Position numbers and translations under genes: made by a program
In this document: piece by piece, positions 23,566 to 31,572 of the stretch
How positions within the stretch are numbered: the stretch's first letter is position 1
Layout of the letters: each line of letters starts with the position of its first letter
The notes under the pieces: model-generated
Databases searched by the model: none
The model's input: only the letters and a program-made list of their open reading frames with translations
Told to the model about the DNA's origin: nothing
NCBI GenBank assembly: GCA_016213205.1
Contig: JACRAZ010000002.1
Location: 1 to 36,359 of the forward strand
DNA: 36,359 nt
Origin: Burkholderiales bacterium
Lineage (GTDB): Bacteria; Pseudomonadota; Gammaproteobacteria; Burkholderiales; Burkholderiaceae_C
Reading direction: 5' to 3'

Positions 23566-23894
23566 CGGCCCAAACCGGACCACCCCCGGAGCGCCTTCGG
23601 CGCTTCCCCCTCAAGGGGGCGACACCAGCGGCCCGGCAGAGCCGGCTCCGCGGTGTCCACTTGGCGTGCGGCCCCTGCTCGCGGCGCAAGGCCACGATCG
23701 TGCGGCTGCCGCAGGCCTGCGCCTCTGGCAAACAAGACCCGCGAGGCATCACGCACTGTCCGAGCGCGCCGCTGCGCCGCGTGCAGCGGCCGCAGCCCCA
23801 GCAGAACACCGCGGAACCGGCTCTGCCGGGCCGCTGGTGTTGCCCCCTTGCAGGGGGCGCGCGAAGCGCGTACGGGGTGGTCCGTTTTGGGCCG
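23566..23894. repeat. Large imperfect inverted-repeat element
   Basis: Within the 454-bp gene-free stretch 23497-23950 lie two long arms facing each other: about 23566-23689 and 23772-23894, around a loop of about 80 bp. Outer ends are CGGCCCAAACCGGACCACCCC-like on the left and its counterpart GGGGTGGTCCGTTTTGGGCCG-like on the right. Further in, CACCAGCGGCCCGGCAGAGC pairs with GCTCTGCCGGGCCGCTGGTG. Each arm also holds a small hairpin (AGCGCCTTCGGCGCT; CGCGCGAAGCGCG). I saw no transposase or coding signal inside; translated frames are Arg/Pro-rich noise. It resembles the dispersed palindromic intergenic repeats seen in Burkholderiales genomes. It probably terminates both flanking units. Confidence 0.75.
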
Positions 23895-23950
23895 AACGCA
23901 GGCATCGCCGAACAGCGCCCGCGGGCCACTGGCGCACGAACCCCTGACAC

Positions 23951-24994
23951 ATGGCCGCGCCACCACCCAAGCCCCGCAGCGTCAGCATCCGCGAAGTGGC
24001 GGCGCTGGCCGGCGTCTCGCTGGGCAGCGCCTCGCGGGTGATCAACCAGGTGCCCGGCGTTTCCGACAACACGCGCGAGCGGGTGATGAAGGCCATCACC
24101 GAGCTGGGTTACCGGCCCAACCATGCGGCGCAGGCACTGCGCGGCAGGCGCAGCCGCACCATCGGCTGCATGCTCACCGACGTGGCCAACCCGCTGTACG
24201 CCCGCCTGTTCCGCGCGGTGGAGTCACGTTTTCGCGAGGCCGGCTACGTGGTGCTGCTGGCCAACAGCCTGAACAACCCGCAGTGGGAGATCGACATCCT
24301 CGAGATGTTCCACAGCCGCGGCATGGACGGCGTGCTCATCGCCCCCGGCAACGAGCGCCATGCCCAGGTGCTGGCGGCGGTGCAGGCGCTGGAAATGCCG
24401 GCCGTGATCCTGGACCGCGACATCGCCTGCGAGCACGACCGCGTGCAGTTCGAGCATGCACAGGGCATGCAGCACGCGGTGTCGTACCTGCTGGGCCTGG
24501 GCCACCGCGACATCGGCCTGGTGATCGCGCCGGCGCACAACCGCCCGATGCGCCGCCGGCTCGAAGGGTTCCAGGCCGCGTTCCGGGCCGCGGGCCTGCC
24601 GGCGCCGAAGGACTTCATCGTGCACCTGCCCGGCGCGATGAGCCCGGCCTTCGACGCCGTGAGCGAGCTGCTGCAACGCCCGCGGCGCCCCACCGCCCTG
24701 CTCACCATGGGCACCAGCGTCCTGAACGACACGCTCAACGCCATCCACCGCCAGCGCCTGCGCATCCCGCAGGACATTTCGCTGGTGTCCATCGGCGACC
24801 CGGACTTCGCACGCAGCTACACCCCGCCGCTGTCGGCGCTGCGGGTCGATCTGGACACCGTGGCCAGCCAGAGCGCGCGGCTGCTGCTCGATCGCATCGA
24901 GGGCCGGCAGGGCGTGGCCGAGCCCCGGCGCGTGAAGGTGGACGTGGAGTTCATCGTGCGCCAATCCTGTGCACCCGCGTCCGGCGCCGCCTAG
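23951..24994 (+). CDS. LacI-family transcriptional regulator
   Basis: A 347-residue repressor-type regulator. The N-terminal helix-turn-helix and hinge (about 10-65: SIREVAALAGVSLGSASRV, then GYRPNHAAQALR) are classical LacI/PurR. The periplasmic-binding-protein-like effector domain (about 68-340) starts at RTIGCMLTDVANPLYARL and keeps DGVLIAPGN, HRDIGLVI and VSIGDPDFARSYTPPLSALR. The ligand is not deducible; the domain resembles those for sugars or organic acids. No clear Shine-Dalgarno before the ATG at 23951. It lies between the repeat element and ppdK; a 16-bp perfect palindrome at 25060 downstream may be its operator at ppdK. Confidence 0.93.
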   Translation: MAAPPPKPRSVSIREVAALAGVSLGSASRVINQVPGVSDNTRERVMKAITELGYRPNHAAQALRGRRSRTIGCMLTDVANPLYARLFRAVESRFREAGYVVLLANSLNNPQWEIDILEMFHSRGMDGVLIAPGNERHAQVLAAVQALEMPAVILDRDIACEHDRVQFEHAQGMQHAVSYLLGLGHRDIGLVIAPAHNRPMRRRLEGFQAAFRAAGLPAPKDFIVHLPGAMSPAFDAVSELLQRPRRPTALLTMGTSVLNDTLNAIHRQRLRIPQDISLVSIGDPDFARSYTPPLSALRVDLDTVASQSARLLLDRIEGRQGVAEPRRVKVDVEFIVRQSCAPASGAA

Positions 24995-25059
24995 AACCAA
25001 CCGCGCCCCGCCGTCGCCCCTGCACCCCTTGGGGGCACTCGCCCGCCGACTGCGCGGCA

Positions 25060-25075
25060 GTTGACGGCCGTCAAC
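25060..25075. promoter_or_regulatory. 16-bp perfect palindrome upstream of ppdK
   Basis: GTTGACGGCCGTCAAC is a perfect palindrome 68 bp before the ppdK start, in the 148-bp gap after the LacI gene. Length and strict symmetry fit a LacI-family operator. The same gap has a weak hairpin (25021-25037) that might end the lacI transcript, and a CGCCGAA/TTCGGCG hairpin further on. Confidence 0.5.
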
Positions 25076-25142
25076 CACGACCGGCCGTGCATCGCCGAAC
25101 CTTCGGCGCCTTCCCCCTCGATGGCTGCGCTGGAGATCCGCG

Positions 25143-27869
25143 ATGAGCACCCCCCCGAAATACGTTTACCTGTTTGGCAGCGCCCGCACCGAAGGCGCCG
25201 CGGCGATGAAGAACCTGCTCGGCGGCAAGGGCGCCAACCTGGCCGAGATGTGCCGGTTGGGCATCCCCGTGCCCTCGGGCTTCACGATCAGTACCGAAGC
25301 CTGCACGCTGTTCACCGATCGTGGCCGCGAGGTGGTGCTGCCCCTGATCGAGCGCGAGATGCGCGAAGGCATCGCCTTCATCGAGAGCGAGATGGGCAAG
25401 CGCTTCGGCGACGCCTCCGACCCGCTGCTGCTGTCGGTGCGCTCGGGCGCCCGGGCCTCGATGCCCGGCATGATGGACACCATCCTGAACCTGGGCCTGA
25501 ACGACGAGGCCGTGCTGGGCCTGGCGGCCAAATCCGGCAACGAGCGCTTCGCCTGGGATTCCTACCGCCGCTTCGTGCAGATGTACGGCGACGTGGTGAT
25601 GGGCCTGAAGCCCGCCTCGAAGGAGGACCACGACCCCTTCGAGGTGATCATCGACCTGATGAAGCAGCACCGCGGCGTGCAGCTCGACACCGAGCTCGAC
25701 GCCGCCGACCTGAAGGAGCTGGTGGCCCGCTTCAAGGCGCTGATCCGCGCCCGCCTGGGGCAGGACTTTCCCACCGACCCCTGGGACCAGCTGCGTGGGG
25801 CCGTGGTGGCCGTGTTCGAGAGCTGGAACAACGACCGCGCCCGCGTCTACCGCGAGCTCAACGACATTCCGCAATCCTGGGGCACCGCCGTCAACGTGCA
25901 GGCCATGGTGTTCGGCAACCTGGGCAACAGCAGCGCCACCGGCGTGGCCTTCACGCGCGATGCCGGCACCGGCGAAGACCTGTTCAACGGCGAGTTCCTC
26001 GTCAACGCCCAGGGTGAAGACGTGGTGGCCGGCATCCGCACGCCGCAGCAGGTGTCGCTGGTCGGCTCGCGCCGCTGGGCCGAGCTGGCGCTGGTGAGCG
26101 AAGAGGAGCGCCGCGGCAAGTACCCCTCGCTCGAGGAGCTGATGCCCGCCATCTACCGCCAGCTGATCGAGGCCGAGACCACGCTGGAGAACCACTTCAA
26201 GGACATGCAGGACCTGGAGTTCACGATCCAGGAAGGCAAGCTCTGGATGCTGCAGACGCGCAACGGCAAGCGCACCGGCGCGGCGATGGTGCGCATCGCG
26301 ATGGAGATGCTGCAGCAGGGCATGATCGACGAGAAGACCGCGCTGCTGCGCGTGAGCCCCGACCGGCTGAACGACCTGCTGCACCCGGTGTTCGACCCCG
26401 CGGCGCTGAAGTCGGCCGAAGCCATCGCGCGCGGGCTGCCCGCCTCGCCCGGCGCCGCCAGCGGCCAGATCGTGTTCTTTGCCGACGAGGCCGATGAATG
26501 GGCCAAGCAGGGCAAGGCCGTGATCCTGGTGCGCCAGGAAACATCGCCCGAAGACCTGCGTGGCATGAGCGTGGCCAAGGGCATCCTCACCGCGCGTGGC
26601 GGCATGACCTCGCATGCCGCGGTGGTGGCGCGCGGCATGGGCAAGTGCTGCGTGTGCGGCGCCGGCGCGGTGCACGTGGACTACAAGGCCCGTACCATGA
26701 GCATCGGCGACCAGGTTTACGCCGAGGGCGACTGGCTCTCGCTGAACGGCTCCACCGGCGAGGTGTTCGCCGGCGCCATCGCCACCCGCGATCCGGAACT
26801 GAGCGGCGACTTCGGCGCGTTGATGAAGCTGGCCGCGCGCCACCAGCGCCTGGAGGTGCGCGCCAATGCCGACACCCCGGCCGATGCCGCGGTGGCGCGC
26901 AGCTTCGGTGCCACCGGCATCGGCCTGGCCCGCACCGAGCACATGTTCTTCGAGGGTGAGCGCATCAATGCGATGCGCGAGATGATCCTGGCCGACGACG
27001 AAGCCGGCCGCCGCAAGGCCCTGGCCAAGCTGCTGCCGATGCAGCGCGGCGATTTCGAAGGCCTGTTCCGCGAGATGAACGGCCTGCCGGTGACCATCCG
27101 CCTGCTCGACCCGCCGCTGCACGAGTTCGTGCCGCACGACGAGGCCGGCCAGCGCGTGATGGCGCAGCAGATGGGCGTCTCCCTCGCACGCATCCGGCTG
27201 CGGGTGGAAGAACTGCACGAGTTCAACCCGATGATGGGCCACCGCGGCTGCCGCCTGGGCATCACCTACCCCGAGATCACCGAGATGCAGGCGCGCGCCA
27301 TCTTCGAGGCCGCGCTCGACACGCAGGCGCGCGGCTTCGAGGTGAAGGCCGAGATCATGGTGCCGCTGGTGGGCACCGTGCGCGAGTTCAACGCCCAGGC
27401 CGCGGTGATCCGCCGCACCGCCGAGGCGGTGTTCGCCGAGCGCGGGCAACGCCTGGAGTACCTGCTCGGCACGATGATCGAAACCCCGCGCGGCGCGCTG
27501 GTGGCCGACAGCATCGGCAAGCAGGCCGAGTTCTTCTCCTTCGGCACCAACGACCTGACACAGATGACGCTGGGCTTCTCGCGCGACGACGCCGGCAAGT
27601 TCCTGCCCGCCTACCTGAAGCAGGGCCTGTACGAGCACGACCCCTTCCGCAGCATCGACCAGAAGGGCGTGGGCCTGCTGGTGGAGATGGCGGTGCAGAA
27701 GGGCCGCGCGGTGCGCCCGGGCCTGGAGGCCGGCGTCTGCGGCGAACATGGCGGCGACCCGGCCTCGGTGGCCTTCTTCCACCGGGTGGGGCTGGACTAC
27801 GTGAGCTGCTCGCCGTACCGGGTGCCCATCGCGCGGCTGGCGGCAGCCCAGGCCGCGCTCGGCGATTGA
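25143..27869 (+). CDS. ppdK: Pyruvate, phosphate dikinase
   Basis: A 908-residue enzyme interconverting pyruvate + ATP + phosphate and PEP + AMP + pyrophosphate. The N-terminal ATP-grasp domain (about 1-340) has LGGKGANLAEM, RSGARASMPGMMDTILNLGLN and QAMVFGNLGNSSATGVAFTRD. The swivelling domain has the phospho-histidine in TARGGMTSHAAVVARGMGK (about 480-498). The PEP-binding barrel has GIGLARTEHMFF, GHRGCRLGITYPEI, FSFGTNDLTQMTLGFSRDD and the catalytic Cys in GVCGEHGGDP. It is slightly longer than typical ~875-residue homologues. GGAG precedes the ATG by 7 bp. The last 11 codons plus the stop are repeated twice more after the gene. Likely used for gluconeogenesis or PPi-linked glycolysis. Confidence 0.97.
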   Translation: MSTPPKYVYLFGSARTEGAAAMKNLLGGKGANLAEMCRLGIPVPSGFTISTEACTLFTDRGREVVLPLIEREMREGIAFIESEMGKRFGDASDPLLLSVRSGARASMPGMMDTILNLGLNDEAVLGLAAKSGNERFAWDSYRRFVQMYGDVVMGLKPASKEDHDPFEVIIDLMKQHRGVQLDTELDAADLKELVARFKALIRARLGQDFPTDPWDQLRGAVVAVFESWNNDRARVYRELNDIPQSWGTAVNVQAMVFGNLGNSSATGVAFTRDAGTGEDLFNGEFLVNAQGEDVVAGIRTPQQVSLVGSRRWAELALVSEEERRGKYPSLEELMPAIYRQLIEAETTLENHFKDMQDLEFTIQEGKLWMLQTRNGKRTGAAMVRIAMEMLQQGMIDEKTALLRVSPDRLNDLLHPVFDPAALKSAEAIARGLPASPGAASGQIVFFADEADEWAKQGKAVILVRQETSPEDLRGMSVAKGILTARGGMTSHAAVVARGMGKCCVCGAGAVHVDYKARTMSIGDQVYAEGDWLSLNGSTGEVFAGAIATRDPELSGDFGALMKLAARHQRLEVRANADTPADAAVARSFGATGIGLARTEHMFFEGERINAMREMILADDEAGRRKALAKLLPMQRGDFEGLFREMNGLPVTIRLLDPPLHEFVPHDEAGQRVMAQQMGVSLARIRLRVEELHEFNPMMGHRGCRLGITYPEITEMQARAIFEAALDTQARGFEVKAEIMVPLVGTVREFNAQAAVIRRTAEAVFAERGQRLEYLLGTMIETPRGALVADSIGKQAEFFSFGTNDLTQMTLGFSRDDAGKFLPAYLKQGLYEHDPFRSIDQKGVGLLVEMAVQKGRAVRPGLEAGVCGEHGGDPASVAFFHRVGLDYVSCSPYRVPIARLAAAQAALGD

Positions 27870-27951
27870 CCCGCGGCTGGCGGCAGCCCAGGCCGCGCTT
27901 GGCGATTGACCCGCGGCTGGCGGCGGCCCAGGCCGCGCTTGGCGATTGACC
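27832..27951 (+). repeat. 40-bp tandem repeat, three copies, covering the ppdK stop
   Basis: Copies start at 27832, 27872 and 27912, each beginning CGCGGCTGGCGGC and ending GGCGATTGACC. Copies differ at one or two positions (ctcggc/cttggc; cggcagcc/cggcggcc). The first encodes the C-terminus RLAAAQAALGD and stop of ppdK; because 40 is not a multiple of three the other copies are non-coding. Each carries a small GGCTG/CAGCC-type hairpin. It fills most of the gap before the MFS gene. Confidence 0.9.
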
Positions 27952-27991
27952 CACGCTCGCGCGGGCGCGGCCGATGCACCAGAATCGGCCG

Positions 27992-29245
27992 ATGCCCCAC
28001 CATGAACCCGATTCCCGCTACGCCTGGACCCGCCTGGCCGTCACGCTGCTGCTGATGACGATCGGCAGCGCGGCGATGTACGTCGTCGCCGTGGTGCTGC
28101 CGGCGGTGCAGGCCGAGTTCGGCATCGCGCGCGCCGATGCCTCGCTGCCCTACACCGCGATGATGATCGGCTTCGGCCTCGGCGGCATCGTGATGGGCCG
28201 GCTGGCCGACCGCTTCGGCGTGATGGTGGTCGTGATGATCGGCGCCGCCGGCCTGGCCAGCGGCTTTGTCACGGCCGCACTGTCGAACCACCTCACCGGC
28301 TTCACGCTGGCCCATGGCGTGTTGATGGGCGCCTTCGGCAGCTCGGCCTGCTTCGCGCCGCTGGTGGCGGACACCTCGCTGTGGTTCGTGCGCCGGCGCG
28401 GCATCGCGGTGGCGGTGTGCGCGAGCGGCAACTACGTGGCCGGCGCGATCTGGCCGCCGCTGGTGCAGCACTACGTGGGCACCGTGGGCTGGCGCCCCAC
28501 CTACATCGGCCTGGGCCTGATGTGCGCGCTGGCGATGCCGCTGCTGGCGCTGATGCTGCGCCCACGCCCGCCGCTGCCCGCCGCGGTGCCGGTGGCCGCC
28601 GGCGCCGGTGCCGCGCCGGTGCCGTCGAACCGCCCCTTCGGCCTGAGCCTGGGCCAGGCGCAGGCGCTGCTGTGCGTGGCCGGCGTGGCCTGCTGCGTGG
28701 CAATGGCCATGCCGCAGGTGCACATCGTTGCCTACTGCGGCGACCTGGGCTACGGCGCCGCGCGCGGCGCCGAGATGCTGTCGCTGATGCTGGCCTGCGG
28801 CATCGTGAGCCGGCTTGTCTCCGGCATGATCTGCGACCGCATCGGCGGCCTGCGCACGCTGCTGCTGGGCTCGGTGCTGCAGGGCGTGGCGCTGCTGCTG
28901 TTCATCCCCTTCGACGGGCTGGTCTCGCTGTACGTGATCTCGGCGCTGTTCGGGCTGTTCCAGGGCGGCATCGTGCCCAGCTACGCGATCATCGTGCGCG
29001 AGCACTTTCCGCCCGCCGAGGCCGGTGCCCGGGTGGGCACGGTGATCACCGCCACGCTGTTCGGCATGGCGCTGGGCGGCTGGATGTCGGGCAAGGTGTT
29101 CGACCTCACCGGCTCCTACCACGCAGCCTTCATCAACGGCGTGGGCTGGAACCTGCTGAACCTCACGGTGGCGCTGTTCCTGCTGGGCCGCTTTCGCAAG
29201 CTGCAGCGGCGCCAGGCGGCCGCCACGGCACCGGGGCTGGCATGA
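27992..29245 (+). CDS. MFS transporter
   Basis: A 417-residue major facilitator with about 12 hydrophobic helices. The motif A loop between helices 2 and 3 reads GRLADRFGV; a cytoplasmic Pro/Ala-rich central loop (about residues 190-212) separates the two six-helix halves. The second half has a degenerate motif (SGMICDRIGGLRT). It resembles the oxalate/formate antiporter-like or YbfB-like MFS groups, but substrate cannot be assigned. Two ATGs are possible (27974 and 27992); neither has a good ribosome site, and 27992 gives the shorter, more usual N-terminus. Its stop overlaps the start of the methyltransferase gene (ATGA, 29242-29245). Confidence 0.9.
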   Translation: MPHHEPDSRYAWTRLAVTLLLMTIGSAAMYVVAVVLPAVQAEFGIARADASLPYTAMMIGFGLGGIVMGRLADRFGVMVVVMIGAAGLASGFVTAALSNHLTGFTLAHGVLMGAFGSSACFAPLVADTSLWFVRRRGIAVAVCASGNYVAGAIWPPLVQHYVGTVGWRPTYIGLGLMCALAMPLLALMLRPRPPLPAAVPVAAGAGAAPVPSNRPFGLSLGQAQALLCVAGVACCVAMAMPQVHIVAYCGDLGYGAARGAEMLSLMLACGIVSRLVSGMICDRIGGLRTLLLGSVLQGVALLLFIPFDGLVSLYVISALFGLFQGGIVPSYAIIVREHFPPAEAGARVGTVITATLFGMALGGWMSGKVFDLTGSYHAAFINGVGWNLLNLTVALFLLGRFRKLQRRQAAATAPGLA

Positions 29246-30021
29246 CGGCTGTGCCCGGCTTCGACCTGGCGGCGCTGTTCGACGCCGAGGAATACCTGCA
29301 CTTCCTGGCCCCGACGCTGCGAGACGAGGACACCCCGGCGCAGTGCGGCTTCATCGAGCAGGCCTTGTCTCTGGCCCCCGGCAGCCGCGTGCTGGACCTG
29401 GGCTGCGGCCACGGCCGGCATGCCAACGAGCTGGCCCGGCGCGGCCACCGCGTGGTGGGCATCGACCTGGTCGAAGGCTTTGTCGCCCGTGCCCGCGCCG
29501 AGGCCGAACGCGAGCGCTTGCCGGCCGAGTTCGTCTGCGGCGACATGCGCGCCTTCCAGGCCGCGCCAGAGTTCGACGCCGCCGTGTGCCTGTTCGATGC
29601 CTTCGGCTTCCACACCGACGAGGAGCATGCCCGCATCCTGGCCAACGCGCTGGCCGCGCTGCGACCGGGCGGCCAGCTGCTGCTGGACGTGCGCAACCGC
29701 GAGCACATGCTGCGCTGCCCGCCGGTGGCCCTGGTGGAACTGGACAACGGCGACATGATGATCGACCGCTTCCACTTCGACCTGGAAGCCGGCCGCATGC
29801 TGGACCGGCGCAGCTACGTGCGCAGCACGGCCCAGGGCCTGACACGGCGCGACATCACCTTCTCGGTGCGGCTGTATGCCGCCACCGAGTTGCGTGCCCT
29901 GCTGCAGGCCGCCGGCTGGCGGGTGCAGCGCAGCTATGGCGGCTTCGACGGCGTGGCCGCCTCGGCCGCGCTGCCGCGCCTGCTGGTGGTGGCGAGCAAG
30001 CCTGCATCACCCTGGGACTGA
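29242..30021 (+). CDS. Class I SAM-dependent methyltransferase
   Basis: A 259-residue Rossmann methyltransferase. Motif I is VLDLGCGHGRHA (about 50-61), the acidic end of strand 2 is GIDLVEGF, motif II is CGDMRAF, and motif III lies in LRPGGQLLLDVRN. The C-terminal half (DRRSYVRSTAQGLTRRDITFSVRLYAATELRALLQAAGW) is the usual substrate-binding sheet with a final AGW-type motif. No signal peptide. The acceptor is unknown; translational coupling to the MFS transporter suggests the transported compound or its derivative may be modified. Confidence 0.92.
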   Translation: MTAVPGFDLAALFDAEEYLHFLAPTLRDEDTPAQCGFIEQALSLAPGSRVLDLGCGHGRHANELARRGHRVVGIDLVEGFVARARAEAERERLPAEFVCGDMRAFQAAPEFDAAVCLFDAFGFHTDEEHARILANALAALRPGGQLLLDVRNREHMLRCPPVALVELDNGDMMIDRFHFDLEAGRMLDRRSYVRSTAQGLTRRDITFSVRLYAATELRALLQAAGWRVQRSYGGFDGVAASAALPRLLVVASKPASPWD

Positions 30022-30120
30022 TTGCCCCTGATGGCGCCCAGGGCATCGTGGGCCTTGAGGATGCAGGCCGCGGGAACGACCGGTATCTTGCGGCGCCGTC
30101 ACCCGCACCAGGAGGATCCG

Positions 30121-30525
30121 ATGCCCCACGCTGCTGCCCCTGCCCTGACCGCAGGCCTGTGCCTGTCCTGCCTGCTGATGGCCGCCGGCCCTGCCCTGGC
30201 CCAGACCGGCTTCCCGACCGACTTTCCGACCGGCGCCGTGGTGCTGGAGCCCCAGGCCCTGAAGGAGCGCCTGGCTGGCAAGGTGTTCGAGGTGAAGACC
30301 GCAGACGGTGCCTCCTGGCGTATGCAGTTCCAGGCTTCCGGCCACGTTTTCCTCAACACCAGCCGCGGCCTCAACGACAACGGCACCTGGTCGATCGAGG
30401 GCAGCCAGCTGTGCAACGAGTTGCGCCAGATGACGCGCAACTGCGCCGAAATGCGCGACAAGGACGGCACGCTCTACCTCAAGCGCGTGAGCAACGGCGA
30501 GATCGTGGCACTGCAGCCGCGCTGA
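30121..30525 (+). CDS. Small secreted protein of unknown function
   Basis: A 134-residue protein with a clear signal peptide (about 1-28, LCLSCLLMAAGPALA then QTG). The mature ~106 residues show no family I can name with confidence; the pattern (LAGKVFEVKTADG, then NDNGTWSIEGSQLCNELRQMTRNCAEMR, then LYLKRVSNGEIVALQPR) is a small beta-rich fold with two Cys that could form a periplasmic disulfide, like several DUF995-type proteins. AGGAGG lies 6 bp before the ATG at 30121, deciding the start. It stands alone, 99 bp after the methyltransferase and convergent with the oxidoreductase gene. Confidence 0.82.
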   Translation: MPHAAAPALTAGLCLSCLLMAAGPALAQTGFPTDFPTGAVVLEPQALKERLAGKVFEVKTADGASWRMQFQASGHVFLNTSRGLNDNGTWSIEGSQLCNELRQMTRNCAEMRDKDGTLYLKRVSNGEIVALQPR

Positions 30526-30532
30526 TGCGGCA

Positions 30533-30547
30533 GCCGGCCACGCCGGC
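30533..30547. terminator. Short GC hairpin in a convergent gap
   Basis: GCCGGC CAC GCCGGC lies in the 25-bp space between the secreted-protein stop and the oxidoreductase stop. It could end transcription from both sides, though no T-run is present. Confidence 0.35.
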
Positions 30548-30550
30548 CGA

Positions 30551-31525
30551 TCACGCCAGCGTGACGACGATCTTGCCGAAGTGCTGGTTGCGCCGCATGC
30601 GCTCGTAGGCGGCGCCGAGCTGGTCGAACGGGAACACGCTGTCGATCGGCAGCGCGAGCCGGCCCGATTGCACCTGTGGCCACAGGTCGGCCTGCAGCGC
30701 CGCGGTGATCGCGCGCACCTGCTCTGCCGTGCGGGTGCGGAAGGTCACGCCGATGTACTGCAGCCGCTTGAGCGCATGCAGGTCGAAATCGAACTCGGCC
30801 CGCATGCCGGCGAGCCGGCCGACATTGACGATGCGCCCGCCCAGCGCCGCGGCCGCCATGCTGGCATTGGCCACGCTGCCCGAGAGCTGGTCGATGATGA
30901 GTTCGGCGCCGCGGCCACCGGTGGCCGCCAGCACCTGCTGCGGCCAGCCGGGGTCGCGCGTGTCCACCACCTGGTCGGCACCGAACTCGGCCAGGCGGGC
31001 GCGCCGGCCGGCATCGGTGGAGCTGCCGATCACCCGCCCGGCGCCCAGCAGGCGCGCGATCTGCAGGCCCATCAGCCCCACGCCGGAACTGGCGCCCTGG
31101 ATCAGCACCGTCTCGCCGGGCTGCAGCCGGCCGTTGGTGACGATGGCATCGTGCATGGTCTGCAGCGCCACCGGCAGCGTGGCCGCCTGCTCGAAGCCCA
31201 TGCCCTCGGCCGGCAGGCGCATCGTGCGGCCACGGTCGGCCAGCATGTATTCGGCAAAGGCGGCGCGGCCGGCGCACATCACGCGGTCACCGGGCTGCCA
31301 CGCGCCCGCGTTGGCGCCTGCGGCCACCACCTCGCCCGCGCATTCCAGGCCCAGCACCGCGCCCTTGCCGCCGGCCGCCCCGTGCTTGTGCCCGGCCAGC
31401 ATGCCGAGATCGGCGCGGTTCAAGGCGCCGGCGCGCACCCGCACCAGCACTTCGTCCGGGCCGGGCTCGGGCACCGGCAGGTCGGCGAACACCAGGCCGT
31501 CGTCACCGCAGATCGCTGCCTTCAT
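30551..31525 (-). CDS. Zinc-free MDR oxidoreductase, NADPH:quinone reductase-like
   Basis: A 324-residue medium-chain reductase. The N-terminal GroES-like domain (about 1-120) has GALNRADL and the PG(D/E)EVLVRV start; residues for catalytic or structural zinc are missing. The Rossmann part has GASSGVGLMGLQIARLLGA (about 142-160), as in quinone oxidoreductases of the PIG3 / zeta-crystallin type. Predicted to use NADPH with quinones or enones. GGAG lies 10 bp before the ATG. It follows the SDR gene by 47 bp and is the last gene of the ABC transporter-SDR operon. Confidence 0.9.
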   Translation of the reverse strand: MKAAICGDDGLVFADLPVPEPGPDEVLVRVRAGALNRADLGMLAGHKHGAAGGKGAVLGLECAGEVVAAGANAGAWQPGDRVMCAGRAAFAEYMLADRGRTMRLPAEGMGFEQAATLPVALQTMHDAIVTNGRLQPGETVLIQGASSGVGLMGLQIARLLGAGRVIGSSTDAGRRARLAEFGADQVVDTRDPGWPQQVLAATGGRGAELIIDQLSGSVANASMAAAALGGRIVNVGRLAGMRAEFDFDLHALKRLQYIGVTFRTRTAEQVRAITAALQADLWPQVQSGRLALPIDSVFPFDQLGAAYERMRRNQHFGKIVVTLA

Positions 31526-31572
31526 TGCATGCTCCGCAGGCCGCCACCGGGCGGCCGATCAGGCTGAACCTA

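Noticed and set aside
23498..23947. Open frames inside the 23.5-23.95 kb gap
   Set aside because: They translate the two arms of an inverted repeat into Arg/Pro/Ala-rich sequence, on several frames and both strands, without domains or ribosome sites.
25080..25130. Possible remnant of the 23.6-kb repeat upstream of ppdK
   Set aside because: Only short shared strings (CCTTCGGCGC, TTCCCCCTC, CGATGGCTGC) are seen, too little to separate common descent from GC-rich coincidence.
25071..27782. A 903-codon open frame antisense to ppdK
   Set aside because: It is His/Gln/Val-rich with no recognisable domain and is the frame shadow expected opposite a high-GC gene; the + strand ppdK is unmistakable.
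27832..27951. CRISPR-like repeats
   Set aside because: The three 40-bp units are directly abutting with no spacers, and the first one is coding sequence.
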